Shown here in pieces: positions 17,773 to 28,181 of a stretch of 64,000 nucleotides of DNA. The translations under genes were made by a program, and so were the position numbers. How positions within the stretch are numbered: position 1 is the stretch's first letter; every line of letters starts with the position of its first letter. Origin of the DNA: Oceanimonas doudoroffii (GTDB taxonomy: Bacteria > Pseudomonadota > Gammaproteobacteria > Enterobacterales > Aeromonadaceae); NCBI RefSeq assembly GCF_002242685.1, contig NZ_NBIM01000007.1, forward strand, positions 83,786 through 147,785, given 5' to 3'. Below the pieces are notes generated by a model. The model was not told the DNA's origin and searched no databases. It saw only the letters and a list, made by a program, of their open reading frames with translations.

Positions 17773-19263
17773 TTAGCTTGGAAAGGCGAACTGGGCGCCT
17801 TCACGCACACCGGCCGAGGGCCAGCGCTGGGTGACGGTTTTGCGGCGGGTGTAAAAACGCACCGCATCGGGACCGTAAGCATAGAGATCACCGAACAGTG
17901 AGCGCTTCCAGCCACCAAAGGAGTGATAGGCCACGGGCACCGGCAGCGGTACGTTGATACCGACCATGCCTACCTGAATGTTGTCGCTGAAGTAACGGGC
18001 CGCTTCGCCGTCTCGAGTAAAGATGCAGGTACCATTGCCGTATTCATGGGCATCAATCAAATCCATGGCTTCCTGCATGGTTTCCACACGCACCACCAGC
18101 AACACAGGACCAAAGATCTCTTCCCGGTAGCACAGCATCTCGGGAGTGACCCGGTCGATCAGGGTGCCGCCCACGAAGAAGCCCTGCTCGTAGCCAGGCA
18201 CGGACGGGTTGCGGCCATCGACCACGATCTCGGCGCCCTGCTTCTCGGCACTGTTGATATAGCCCACCACTTTTTCCATGTGTGCCTGGGTGATCACCGG
18301 ACCAAAGTCGTTCTGCTTGTCGTGAAAGGCACCCACCTTGAGGCTCTGCATCTGTGCCTGCATTTTCTCTATTAGGGCATCGGCGGCCGCATCGCCCACC
18401 GCCACCGCTACCGACAGTGCCATACAGCGTTCACCGGAAGAGCCAAAGGCGGCGCCGGTCAGGGCGCTGACGGCGTTGTCCATATCGGCATCGGGCATCA
18501 CAATGGCGTGGTTCTTGGCACCACCCAGGGCCTGGCAACGCTTGCCGTTGGCACTGGCGCGGCTGTAGATGTATTCGGCAATGGGAGTGGATCCCACAAA
18601 GCTGACCGCCTGCACGCGCGCGTCGTCCAGCAGGGTATCGACCGCTTCCTTGTCGCCGTTCACCACGTTGATGACGCCGGCGGGCAAACCCGCTTCCATC
18701 AGCAGCTGGGCGATAAACAGGGTTGAGCCCGGATCCCGCTCCGACGGCTTGAGCACAAAGGTGTTGCCGCAGGCGATGGCCATGGGAAACATCCACAGCG
18801 GCACCATGGCCGGAAAGTTGAAGGGAGTAATGCCGGCGACCACCCCCAGGGGCTGAAACTCGCTCCAGGAGTCGATGGCCGGCCCCACGTTCTTGCTGTG
18901 CTCTCCCTTGAGCAGCTCGGGCACGCCGCAGGCGTATTCCACGTTCTCAATGCCCCGGGACAGCTCCCCCATGGCGTCGTGCACTATCTTGCCGTGCTCT
19001 TCGCCGATCATTTGGCAGATTTTCTCGGCATTCTGCTCCAGCAGTTCCTTGAACCGGAACATGACCCGGGCACGCTTGAGCGGCGGCGTATTGCGCCAGG
19101 CCGGAAAGGCGGCCTGGGCGGCGGCAATGGCTTCTTCTACGGTGGCCTTGCTGGCCAGTGCCACCTGTTTGGACACCTCGCCGGTAGAGGGGTTGTAAAC
19201 GTCCTGGGTGCGTCCGTTATCGTTAACAATGGTGCCGTTGATCAAATGACCTATGGTGTTCAT
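17773..19263 (-). CDS. mmsA: CoA-acylating methylmalonate-semialdehyde dehydrogenase
   Basis: NAD- and CoA-dependent aldehyde dehydrogenase that turns methylmalonate or malonate semialdehyde into propionyl- or acetyl-CoA (valine and beta-alanine degradation). At 496 residues it has the family features NFPAMVPLWMFPMAIACGN, FVGSTPIAEYIY, LGGAKNHAIVMPDAD and the nucleophile SSGERCMALS. The replacement of the usual ELGGKSP glutamate by GGAKNH is typical of this CoA-dependent class. It lies downstream of an omega-aminotransferase on the same strand; together they give beta-alanine to malonate semialdehyde to acetyl-CoA. Confidence 0.93.
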   Translation of the reverse strand: MNTIGHLINGTIVNDNGRTQDVYNPSTGEVSKQVALASKATVEEAIAAAQAAFPAWRNTPPLKRARVMFRFKELLEQNAEKICQMIGEEHGKIVHDAMGELSRGIENVEYACGVPELLKGEHSKNVGPAIDSWSEFQPLGVVAGITPFNFPAMVPLWMFPMAIACGNTFVLKPSERDPGSTLFIAQLLMEAGLPAGVINVVNGDKEAVDTLLDDARVQAVSFVGSTPIAEYIYSRASANGKRCQALGGAKNHAIVMPDADMDNAVSALTGAAFGSSGERCMALSVAVAVGDAAADALIEKMQAQMQSLKVGAFHDKQNDFGPVITQAHMEKVVGYINSAEKQGAEIVVDGRNPSVPGYEQGFFVGGTLIDRVTPEMLCYREEIFGPVLLVVRVETMQEAMDLIDAHEYGNGTCIFTRDGEAARYFSDNIQVGMVGINVPLPVPVAYHSFGGWKRSLFGDLYAYGPDAVRFYTRRKTVTQRWPSAGVREGAQFAFPS

Positions 19264-19302
19264 TCAATATACCTCTTTGAGTTTCAAATGCTGTGGTTGA
19301 CG

Positions 19303-19339
19303 CCGGCGGCCGGGCCTGAGCGCTTTGCCCGGCCGCCGG
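19303..19339 (-). other. Strong 13-bp GC hairpin between aminotransferase and mmsA
   Basis: CCGGCGGCCGGGC pairs perfectly with GCCCGGCCGCCGG across an 11-base loop, 8 bases after the aminotransferase stop. No T-run follows in the direction of transcription, so it looks more like an intercistronic stabiliser, processing site or attenuator than a simple terminator. Confidence 0.7.
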
Positions 19340-19347
19340 CCACTAAT

Positions 19348-20691
<1,344 letters not shown>

Positions 20692-20824
20692 ATTCAATCC
20701 CTTCTGCTGTTGAGGGCTAAGCCGTGGTAACAGAAAGCATTGTGTTCAGATTGTTAAATCAATTAAATCCAAATGTAATCAACAAAAGGTAAGTAATGAC
20801 TTAACTATGCAGTGCAAAATGACT

Positions 20825-20850
20825 GACCCCATTACGGCCGTAACAGGGTC
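20825..20850 (-). terminator. Hairpin after the LysR gene
   Basis: Inverted repeat GACCC-CA-TTACGG/CCGTAA-CA-GGGTC just beyond the LysR stop (20856) on the minus strand, followed by AGTCATTTTG. It could end LysR transcription or be an operator near the aminotransferase promoter; the stem is interrupted. Confidence 0.45.
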
Positions 20851-20855
20851 GGCAT

Positions 20856-21767
20856 TCAGCCGAGCGATGGCAGGGAATTCAGAAAGGTTTCCAGCAACAG
20901 GTTGGGGCGTCGCCCCTTGCGGGTCACGATGGCCAGCCGGGAGTCAAAGAACAGGCGCTCCGGACACAGCGCCTTCATCTGGCCCTTGGCCACCCACTTG
21001 GCGGCATAGTGATCCGGCAGGTAGCCTATATAACTGCCGGTAAGGATAAGAAAGGCGATGCCTTCCCGATCGGAGGCGGTGGCGGTACAGTGAAGCATGC
21101 GATGCAACTCAATGGCTTGCTCCGTCATGCGATAGCTGGGCACGACCGCATCGACCGCCCCCAACCGCTCGTCATCGAGCCCGTGCTCCTCATGAAAAAA
21201 GGGATGCTCATGGCTGCAATACAGGCTGGCATGCTCCTCGTAGAGCAGGCTGTAGTCCAGGCCCGATAACGGCGTATTGAGCGGTATCGCCCCCACATGC
21301 AGACGGCCATCAAACAGGCCACGCTCAATCTCTCCGGGCGTGCTCATGCTGATGTTGATCCTGATTTCATCACTGCGTTCGCGTAACGCCTTGAGGGCCC
21401 GGGTAATGCTCATGTGCGGCTGCGTCACCAGGTTATTGACGATGCCGATATTGAGTTCGCCACGCAGCTGATTGTTGATCTGATTGACTTCCCCTCGAAA
21501 ATTTTCGACCGCGGTCAGCAGCACTTCGCCGGCCCGCAGCACCTCCCGTCCCTCGTCGGTCAGGGCAAAGCCGGCCCGGCCGCGCTGACACAGGCGCATA
21601 CCCAGACGCTTTTCCAGATCACTCATTTGCAGACTGACCGCCGAGCGGGTAATGCCGAGGGCGCTTTCGGCCGCGGAAAAACTGCCACTCTCGGCCACCA
21701 CCTTGAACAGGCGCAACAGACGCAAATCAAAATCCGTGACCTGGGACAATTGTTTTTTTGATCGCAT
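20856..21767 (-). CDS. LysR-family transcriptional regulator
   Basis: A 303-residue LysR-type regulator. The N-terminal winged helix reads DFDLRLLRLFKVVAESGSFS, with the recognition helix ITRSAVSLQMSDLEKRLGMRL; the remaining 210 residues form the periplasmic-binding-like effector domain. It ends 165 bases upstream of the omega-aminotransferase start on the same strand, so it is the natural candidate regulator of the aminotransferase-mmsA unit. The gap between them (20698-20855) is AT-rich with promoter-like content. Effector unknown. Confidence 0.9.
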   Translation of the reverse strand: MRSKKQLSQVTDFDLRLLRLFKVVAESGSFSAAESALGITRSAVSLQMSDLEKRLGMRLCQRGRAGFALTDEGREVLRAGEVLLTAVENFRGEVNQINNQLRGELNIGIVNNLVTQPHMSITRALKALRERSDEIRINISMSTPGEIERGLFDGRLHVGAIPLNTPLSGLDYSLLYEEHASLYCSHEHPFFHEEHGLDDERLGAVDAVVPSYRMTEQAIELHRMLHCTATASDREGIAFLILTGSYIGYLPDHYAAKWVAKGQMKALCPERLFFDSRLAIVTRKGRRPNLLLETFLNSLPSLG

Positions 21768-21904
21768 GACTGATATTTCCCTTACCCCAAACAGAGAGAG
21801 GCTACCACCAAGTTCCCCATGGGGTTAGCGCAAGACACAAGGCTGCGCCGCACGTGGCTCCAGATCAACCCCCAATCCACGGACAAATGTCGCCAGACTG
21901 GTGG

Positions 21905-22729
21905 TTACTGCACGGGCTCGGCTTCACTCTGCTCCGCCCGCCACCGGTTGACCGCCAGGGTGAGATCGGGCTCGGCGGCCACCTGTCGCAGCAGGGCGGT
22001 CAACTCGTCTTCTGTAAGGCGAATGCTGCCCAGTACTTCCATGGCCCTGGGGGCGCTGTCTTCCAGGCCCCGGCGCACCAGGGTATGGGCCCGCTCGCCG
22101 GCGGCAAAGTGGCCCTGGTCGTCCTTCAACCATTTCAGCTGCGGGTGCAGCATCACTCGGCTGGGTGACCAGGCGGCGATGACTACCGGTAACTGCTGCT
22201 CAATGGCGGTATTCACCAGGTGACGGTAGGCTTCGCCCGAGCCGGACAGCAACTGGTATTCATCGAGGTGATAGCGAGCCAGTGCCTGTTCGGTGAGCAC
22301 CAGGCTGCCGTGGCCGGGCATCATGCCGATGATCTTGTTGTTGCCATAATCACTGCCGGCCAGCTCGCTGATACGGGCCTGGGTGGCCGAGGCCGGCACC
22401 GCCAGCCCGAGCCGCAGCATGGGGCCGTTGGGGCCGAGATCGTGCAGCCTGTCGAAGAAACGCTCGGCATGGTGCCGGCTGCTGTCGGGCAGCCAGGCGG
22501 AGAGACTGGCATCGGCCTCGCCGGCGGCAAGCCGCGACCAGATTTGCCCCGGCGCCACCTGCTCCACAGTCACCGCAAAACCGGCCTGCTCCAATTCCTG
22601 CCGGGCCAGCTCGGTCGTGGCCCGGGCCGTGTCCCAGTCGCCGCTGAGCAGGCGAAGGTGCTGCTGCTCGGCGGGCGAGCAGGCACTTAGCAGCCATGCC
22701 GCCATCATGGGTAAAAGCCAGTGTTTCAT
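21905..22729 (-). CDS. Glycine betaine/choline-type ABC substrate-binding lipoprotein
   Basis: A 274-residue OpuAC/ProX-like solute-binding protein. It has a lipoprotein signal (MKHWLLPMMAAWLLSAC, lipid Cys at 17), then LRLLSGDWDTARATTELARQ, VEQVAPGQIWSRLAAGEADA and AYRHLVNTAIEQQLPVVIAAW, LKWLKDD, the usual order of betaine-binding proteins. No permease or ATPase gene adjoins it, so it must work with a transporter encoded elsewhere, or serve as a sensor. It may be read with the LysR gene 137 bases downstream. Ligand is inferred. Confidence 0.82.
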   Translation of the reverse strand: MKHWLLPMMAAWLLSACSPAEQQHLRLLSGDWDTARATTELARQELEQAGFAVTVEQVAPGQIWSRLAAGEADASLSAWLPDSSRHHAERFFDRLHDLGPNGPMLRLGLAVPASATQARISELAGSDYGNNKIIGMMPGHGSLVLTEQALARYHLDEYQLLSGSGEAYRHLVNTAIEQQLPVVIAAWSPSRVMLHPQLKWLKDDQGHFAAGERAHTLVRRGLEDSAPRAMEVLGSIRLTEDELTALLRQVAAEPDLTLAVNRWRAEQSEAEPVQ

Positions 22730-22942
22730 TTGAATTTGCCCTCAGGTTCGTGGCCGTCAGCATGCCAAAAAATGGCGCGGTAATCATGTCATCCTCGGCC
22801 GTTCGACTATTTTTCACCGAGGTTGATCTTTTTTTCCCCAGGTTGTGCTAATTTGCGCCGGCCTGTTCATGACCGCCGCCTCGTCGACGGATTCAAACAG
22901 GTAAAACTTTATTATTATCAATAGCCTGGATTATATATTCGA

Positions 22943-23641
22943 ATGCGTCTGTCTGTTCTGCTCAAGGCCGCCCTGCTTTCCCTCTCCCTCAGTGCCTGTG
23001 TGGCACCCCTGTTGACCATGGGACCGGGCCAGCTGATGTGGGCCATGCTCAAACCCATGGTGGGGCTGGATCCCAATACCACCAACCTGTTTGAGCAACC
23101 GGTGATAAAAACCCGTATGACCAGCCTGCTTGGCCCTCACTACGACACCACGGTATCGCTGCTGCGCACCGCCGGCGAGCTGCAGCAGGAAGGCCCCTTG
23201 TTCTATCTGGTGTCTCGCACCGCCGAGCAGACCGGCGCCGACAAGGCCGGCCTGGTATGGAACGCCGACAGCAACCAGATGTCAGTGCTGCTGAGCGCCA
23301 ACGATCAGACCCGCGTGTTCAGCGAGTCGCACACTGGCAAGGCCGCGGTCTGGCCCGACGAGATGCAGGGCTGGCTGACCAAGGCCGCCCAGCAGCCGGC
23401 ACCGCCCCTGGGTGGCGCCCTGCTGGCAGCCCCAGCCACCGCACCGGCCGCCGCCCCGCTGCAAAACGAGCTGGACGCCACCCGCACCCAGTTGCAGCAG
23501 ACGGAGGAAAAGCTGAAGGCGCTGGAAAACCAGCAGGCCAAAGCTGCGGCAGACAAGCCGAGCACGCCGAGCTCCAGCGAGCCGAAGACGCTGTCCCGGG
23601 AGCAACGGGAAGCAGCGATGGAAGCCATGCTGAGCGAATAA
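22943..23641 (+). CDS. Hypothetical lipoprotein with C-terminal coiled coil
   Basis: A 232-residue protein with a lipobox (LSLSAC, lipid Cys at 19). The first 140 residues contain VIKTRMTSLLGPHYDTTVSL and FYLVSRTAEQTGADKAGLVW, a globular part I cannot assign. An Ala/Pro linker (about 150-175) leads to a heptad-like coiled coil (LQNELDATRTQLQQTEEKLK) and a charged tail. It resembles uncharacterised envelope lipoproteins of related marine bacteria. Monocistronic, with a bidirectional terminator after it. An AT-rich segment with TATTATTATC-like sequence precedes it. Confidence 0.75.
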   Translation: MRLSVLLKAALLSLSLSACVAPLLTMGPGQLMWAMLKPMVGLDPNTTNLFEQPVIKTRMTSLLGPHYDTTVSLLRTAGELQQEGPLFYLVSRTAEQTGADKAGLVWNADSNQMSVLLSANDQTRVFSESHTGKAAVWPDEMQGWLTKAAQQPAPPLGGALLAAPATAPAAAPLQNELDATRTQLQQTEEKLKALENQQAKAAADKPSTPSSSEPKTLSREQREAAMEAMLSE

Positions 23642-23646
23642 CAAAA

Positions 23647-23668
23647 AAGGGCCGCTAATGCGGCCCTT
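23647..23668. terminator. Bidirectional terminator between convergent genes
   Basis: Stem AAGGGCCGC / GCGGCCCTT, loop TAAT, flanked by A-run on the left and TTG on the right. It serves the lipoprotein gene (plus) and gabD (minus; its T-rich side is the A-run at 23643-23648). Confidence 0.88.
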
Positions 23669-23726
23669 GTTGATTCGGCTGTTGCTTTCGTGCCCGAGGT
23701 TGCGATTCGGCACCACCCAAGCAGGC

Positions 23727-25175
23727 TTACTGAACCAGGTTCCCCAGGTTGACGTATTTGGTTTCCAGGAACTCATCCAGGCCAATCTGGCTGCCTTCCC
23801 GGCCCAGGCCCGATTCCTTCACGCCGCCAAAGGGCGCCACCTCGTTGGAAATAATGCCCTCGTTCACGCCCACCATGCCCGACTCCAGGGCTTCCGACAC
23901 ACGGAATACCCGGTTCAGATCCCGCGTATAAAAATAGGCGGCCAGGCCAAAGGGGGTGTCGTTGGCCCGTTGCACCGCATCCGCCTCGTCGGTAAAGCGG
24001 AAACAGGCGGCCACCGGACCAAAGGTTTCTTCCCGGGCCAGCAACATGTCCTCATTGGCATCGGCGATCACCGTGGGCTGGTAGAAGGTGCCGCCCAACG
24101 CATGGCGGGCACCGCCGCACACCAGCCGCCCCCCCTTTTTCAGCGCATCGGCCACGTGCTCTTCCACCTTGTCGAGCGCCGCTTGTGTGATCAGTGGCCC
24201 CTGCTGGGCGCCGTCCTCCCGGCCTTCCGCCACCTTCATGGCGTCGGCCGCCTCGGCCAGGCGGGCCACAAATCTGTCGTAAATCCCGTCCTGCACATAG
24301 AAGCGGTTTACACACACGCAGGTCTGGCCGGTGTTGCGAAACTTGGAGGCCATGGCACCGGCCACGGCGGCGTCGAGATCGGCATCGTCAAACACGATAA
24401 AGGGCGCATTGCCGCCCAGCTCCAGTGACAGCTTTTTCACCGTGCCGGCGGCCTGGGCCATCAGCTTTTTGCCGATGCCGGTAGAGCCGGTAAACGACAG
24501 TTTGCGCACCGCCGAGCTTTGCATCAGCGCCTCGCCAATGGGGCCGGAATCGCCCGACACCAGGTTAAGCACCCCCGCCGGCAGTCCGGCCCGTTCCGCC
24601 AGCACCGCCAGGGCGTTGGCGCACAACGGCGTGACGCTGGACGCCTTGACCACGGCGGTGCAGCCGGCGGCGATGGCCGGGCCCACCTTGCGGGTGATCA
24701 TGGCCATGGGAAAGTTCCAGGGGGTGATGGCGGCCACCACCCCTACCGGCTGCTTGATCACCCACAGCCGGTTTTCCCGCTTGGGACTGGGAATGGTATC
24801 GCCGCCGGCACGCTTGGCTTCTTCCCCGAACCATTCCAGAAAGCTGGCGGCATAGGCCACCTCGCCCTTGGCCTCGGCCAGGGGCTTGCCCTGCTCCAGC
24901 ACCATCAGTTCGGCCAGCTCGTCCTGGTGCGCCAGCATCAGATCATGCCAACGACGCAGCACAGCGGTGCGCTCCTTGGGCGTGCTGTGGCGCCATTGGT
25001 CAAAGGCAGCCGCCGCGGCGGCAATGGCCTGCTCGGTTTCGGCAGCGCCACAACGGGCCACCCGCGCCAGCAGTTCGCCGCTGGCCGGGTTCAGCACCTC
25101 ATAGCGTTCCTGGGTGTCCTGCCACTGGCCGTTGCAATACCAGCCGGTTTGCCACAGTGCATTGCTGCTGTCCAT
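23727..25175 (-). CDS. gabD: NAD(P)-dependent succinate-semialdehyde dehydrogenase
   Basis: Oxidises succinate semialdehyde to succinate, the second step of GABA degradation. The 482-residue protein has PWNFPMAMITRKVGPAIAAGC, FTGSTGIGKKLM, the general base in LELGGNAPF and the nucleophile in NTGQTCVCVNR (double Cys, a known redox switch in GabD-like enzymes). Its C-terminus GLGREGSQIGLDEFLETKY is family typical. No GABA aminotransferase adjoins it, though the omega-aminotransferase at 19.3 kb might feed it. Expressed separately from the symporter upstream because a terminator lies between. Confidence 0.93.
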   Translation of the reverse strand: MDSSNALWQTGWYCNGQWQDTQERYEVLNPASGELLARVARCGAAETEQAIAAAAAAFDQWRHSTPKERTAVLRRWHDLMLAHQDELAELMVLEQGKPLAEAKGEVAYAASFLEWFGEEAKRAGGDTIPSPKRENRLWVIKQPVGVVAAITPWNFPMAMITRKVGPAIAAGCTAVVKASSVTPLCANALAVLAERAGLPAGVLNLVSGDSGPIGEALMQSSAVRKLSFTGSTGIGKKLMAQAAGTVKKLSLELGGNAPFIVFDDADLDAAVAGAMASKFRNTGQTCVCVNRFYVQDGIYDRFVARLAEAADAMKVAEGREDGAQQGPLITQAALDKVEEHVADALKKGGRLVCGGARHALGGTFYQPTVIADANEDMLLAREETFGPVAACFRFTDEADAVQRANDTPFGLAAYFYTRDLNRVFRVSEALESGMVGVNEGIISNEVAPFGGVKESGLGREGSQIGLDEFLETKYVNLGNLVQ

Positions 25176-25294
25176 GATGCTCTCCTTGTTGATTCAGTGA
25201 TGTTGGCGCAATGGGGGCTTCAGCTCGAGTATAAGCACAAGCGGCGGCGCCACTCTGGGACCAGTGTTGGCTTTTGATACCGCCAGAATGAAAA

Positions 25295-25318
25295 AGGGCC
25301 GGAACAACGTCCGGCCCT
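25295..25318 (-). terminator. Terminator after the symporter gene
   Basis: Stem AGGGCCGGA / TCCGGCCCT, loop ACAACG, with a T-run (TTTTTC) on the minus strand. It lies 17 bases past the stop codon at 25335. Confidence 0.9.
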
Positions 25319-25334
25319 GATGCTAGTTTAGGGG

Positions 25335-26828
25335 TCAGCTGCGCTCGGCCTGGGCCTCGGGAGACACCGAGCCTTCGGCGTCCGCGGCCTGTGACCGTTT
25401 GCCCTTCACCCAGTGGTCGGCATTCTTGATGCCCAGTTTGACCGGGTCAAAGGTGGGGTCCAGCCCCTGTGCCTTTTGCTCCTCGTAGTCTTTCAGGGCA
25501 ATCAGCGCCGGCTTTTGCAGCAGCAGAATGGCAATGATGTTGAGCCAGGCCATCAGGCCCACGCCGATGTCACCCAGGCCCCAGGCCAGGCCGGCGGTCT
25601 TGACCGAGCCGTACACCACAGAAGCCATCAGCACCAGCTTGAGCGCAAACATCAGCCAGGGGCGGTGCACCTTGCGGTTGATATAGGCGATGTTGGTTTC
25701 GGCGATGTAGTAGTAGGCCAGAATGGTGGTAAAGGCGAAAAAGAACAGCGCCACCGCCACAAAAATGCCGCCAAAACCGGGCATCACCGACTCGACCGCC
25801 GCCTGGGTGTAGCCGGGGCCGGCTTCCACGCCGGGCAACTGCTCCACAATGGCGTCGCCGGCCTTGCCCATCACGTTGTAGGCACCGGTGATGATGATCA
25901 TGAAGGCGGTAGCGGAGCACACGAACAGGGTGTCGATATAGACAGAGAAGCTCTGCACCAGGCCCTGCTTGGCGGGGTGAGAAACCTCGGCCGCGGCAGC
26001 GGCGTGGGGACCAGTACCCTGACCGGCTTCGTTGGAATAGATGCCGCGCTTCACACCCCACTCAATGGCCAGGCCCAGAATGGCGCCAAAACCGGCCTTC
26101 ATGCCAAAGGCACTGCCCACAATCAGGCTGACTACCTCGGGCACCTGACCGATGTTGAGCACGATGATCACAAAGGCCACCAGAATGTAGCCCAGTGCCA
26201 TAAAGGGCACCACCACCTGGGTGAAGTGAGCGATACGCTTGACGCCACCAAAGATGATCAGACCCAGCAGGATGACCACGGCCGCGGCAGAAACGGTGGT
26301 GGGAATGCCAAAGGCGTTCTCAATGCCGGAGGCGATGCTGTTGGCCTGCACGCCGGGCAGCAGCATGCCGCAGGCGAGCACGGTGGAGAGGGCAAAGACC
26401 CAGGCGTACCATTTGATGCCCAGCCCTTTCTCGATATAAAAGGCCGGACCGCCGCGATACAGGCCGTTGTCGTCTTTTTCCTTGTAGATTTGCGCCAGCG
26501 CCGACTCCACAAAGGCGGTGCCCGAGCCCAGGAAGGCCACGACCCACATCCAGAACACGGCGCCGGGGCCGCCAAAGGTGATGGCGGTGGCCACACCGGC
26601 GATATTACCGGTACCTACCCGGCCGGACAGTGACAGTGCCAGCGCCTGAAAGGAGCTGATGCCCGCCGACGAGCTGCCGCCCTGAAACATCAGCCGAACC
26701 ATTTCCTTGATATGGCGCAGTTGCAGAAAGCGGGTGCGAAGGGAGAAATACAGACCCACGCCCAGACACAGATAGATCAGGGGCAGGCTCCAGATATAGC
26801 CGTTAATGGCATTAACCAGTTCGTTCAT
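25335..26828 (-). CDS. Alanine/glycine:cation symporter (AGCS family)
   Basis: Sodium-coupled amino-acid importer with about 11 membrane helices over 497 residues. Signatures: SGRVGTGNIAGVATAITFGG (the AGCS motif), AVFWMWVVAFLGSGTAFVES, and EWGVKRGIYSNEAGQGTGPH. The ATG at 26828 follows AAAGGATG at good spacing; an upstream in-frame start at 26876 would add a non-conserved tail. It fits an amino-acid-use region (aminotransferase, mmsA, gabD). Alanine or glycine as substrate is inferred from the family. Confidence 0.93.
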   Translation of the reverse strand: MNELVNAINGYIWSLPLIYLCLGVGLYFSLRTRFLQLRHIKEMVRLMFQGGSSSAGISSFQALALSLSGRVGTGNIAGVATAITFGGPGAVFWMWVVAFLGSGTAFVESALAQIYKEKDDNGLYRGGPAFYIEKGLGIKWYAWVFALSTVLACGMLLPGVQANSIASGIENAFGIPTTVSAAAVVILLGLIIFGGVKRIAHFTQVVVPFMALGYILVAFVIIVLNIGQVPEVVSLIVGSAFGMKAGFGAILGLAIEWGVKRGIYSNEAGQGTGPHAAAAAEVSHPAKQGLVQSFSVYIDTLFVCSATAFMIIITGAYNVMGKAGDAIVEQLPGVEAGPGYTQAAVESVMPGFGGIFVAVALFFFAFTTILAYYYIAETNIAYINRKVHRPWLMFALKLVLMASVVYGSVKTAGLAWGLGDIGVGLMAWLNIIAILLLQKPALIALKDYEEQKAQGLDPTFDPVKLGIKNADHWVKGKRSQAADAEGSVSPEAQAERS

Positions 26829-27329
26829 GGTTACATCCTTTGTTGAACGGGTGATGGCTACAGAAAAGCAGCACATCGTTCTGAATCATTCATTGCCGGC
26901 ACGTCAATCCTGTTCGATGTGCGGCAAGTGCAGGAAAATTACTCCGCAACGAGGACGATAACAAGTGGTTAACACCATTTGCAGTATTTATTTAAACCAA
27001 CAAACCCATTTAAATTAAAAATGAAAACAAGCGACCACTTTAGTCGCATCCGTTTAAAACCAATGTTTAACACCTTGTTTTTTAAGATCTAACCACAAAA
27101 TCCACGTTCACACAGACTGCACTCAGGACTGCCGGCCGGCAAAAAACTGGCCCAACTGTCATGGTGCTGCCACCGGGCCAATATGTAAAAATGCTGTGAT
27201 CGTCACACTTTTTTCTGGTGGAAAATTAGGCGGCAGGCAGCGCAATGCGGCAGCCGACACCGGATTCGCCCTCGATTATTCAGTCGGGAGCGGTCCGGTG
27301 CAGTGAAAAATGCGGAAAGGAAGGATCGG
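26829..27329. other. AT-rich non-coding region upstream of the symporter
   Basis: About 500 bases without a gene. The 26940-27110 part is markedly AT-rich and should hold the symporter promoter on the minus strand. A hairpin GCGAC...GTCGC is near 27030. I looked for a glycine riboswitch, common before AGCS genes in related bacteria, and did not recognise one. Confidence 0.55.
27147..27180 (-). terminator. Candidate terminator after the VanX-like gene
   Basis: CTGGCCC pairs with GGGCCA, with an inner GGTG/CACC pairing, followed on the minus strand by GTTTTTTG. It is about 150 bases beyond the stop at 27330. Confidence 0.6.
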
Positions 27330-28088
27330 TTAACCGCCGGCGCTGGCCACCTGGGCACGCCAGCGCTCGGCCAGACTGTGTTGCTGGGCCACGCCAAACA
27401 GGGCATGGGGTTGCCGGCTGTACCAGGCCCAGCTCTGATTGCCGTAGTCGTAATGCCACCATTCACTGGGCAGATTGGTAAAGCCGGCCCGGGTCATGCA
27501 ACTGTGCAGCAGCCGGCGATTTTCGATGATCTCGGCTTCCTCGGCACCGGGTCTGACCACCGCCTCAAAGGCGGCGGTATACGACCAGGGGCTGATATCG
27601 TCAAAGCCGGTGCCCATGTTGAGCAAGCGCCCGGTGCCATCGCACAGACATACGTCCACGGCGCCGCCGGTGAGGTGCGGGCTGGGCGCGGCGTCATCGG
27701 CGCTCGGGGGCGCTACAAAGTGCCGAGCCCGAGTCAACAGGCCCTGCTCGTCCTCGTCGGGATACTGCCGGCTGAGGGCATCCACCAAGGTTTCATACAG
27801 ATACTGTTGCACCCGGAACGGGCGCCAGCCATCCAGCACCACCAGCTCGACCCCGGCGGGCAGCAGCATGGCCGCCTGCTGCAATCGCTCCAGCACCGGC
27901 CGGCGCACATAGCATTCGGTGAGCGCCCCCGGCACCCCCAAATGGAAATAAGCGGGATAAACACGCAGCGGCGACGGCACCAGGCCCAGGGGTACCAGGG
28001 GCTCCCCCTTATCGACAATGGGCAGGGCCTGCAGCCGGGCCCAGTCCGGCTCGGGCTGGCTTTGCAGTGGCTGGGAAAGAAAGTTCAT
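27330..28088 (-). CDS. D-alanyl-D-alanine dipeptidase (VanX/DdpX family)
   Basis: A 252-residue zinc peptidase of the M15D family that cleaves free D-Ala-D-Ala. The metal ligands and base are visible: SPHLTGGAVDV (H138, D145) and EWWHYDYG (E209, H212), with the transition-state Arg in DGWRPF (R89). There is no obvious signal peptide, so it is cytoplasmic, like VanX and DdpX. No vancomycin-resistance ligase or dehydrogenase genes adjoin it, so it more likely recycles cell-wall D-Ala-D-Ala or uses it as a nutrient. Confidence 0.88.
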   Translation of the reverse strand: MNFLSQPLQSQPEPDWARLQALPIVDKGEPLVPLGLVPSPLRVYPAYFHLGVPGALTECYVRRPVLERLQQAAMLLPAGVELVVLDGWRPFRVQQYLYETLVDALSRQYPDEDEQGLLTRARHFVAPPSADDAAPSPHLTGGAVDVCLCDGTGRLLNMGTGFDDISPWSYTAAFEAVVRPGAEEAEIIENRRLLHSCMTRAGFTNLPSEWWHYDYGNQSWAWYSRQPHALFGVAQQHSLAERWRAQVASAGG

Positions 28089-28181
28089 GGCGGGTTCTCA
28101 AGCGCAAGCAGTGTCCCAGACTCGCCAATCGTGGTGGTTTTTGCAAGTGCGCCGGCGTGGTTTACGCCGGCGCGGTGGGGA

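Noticed and set aside
26829..27329. Possible glycine riboswitch upstream of the AGCS symporter
   Set aside because: The conserved glycine aptamer core could not be found in either orientation.
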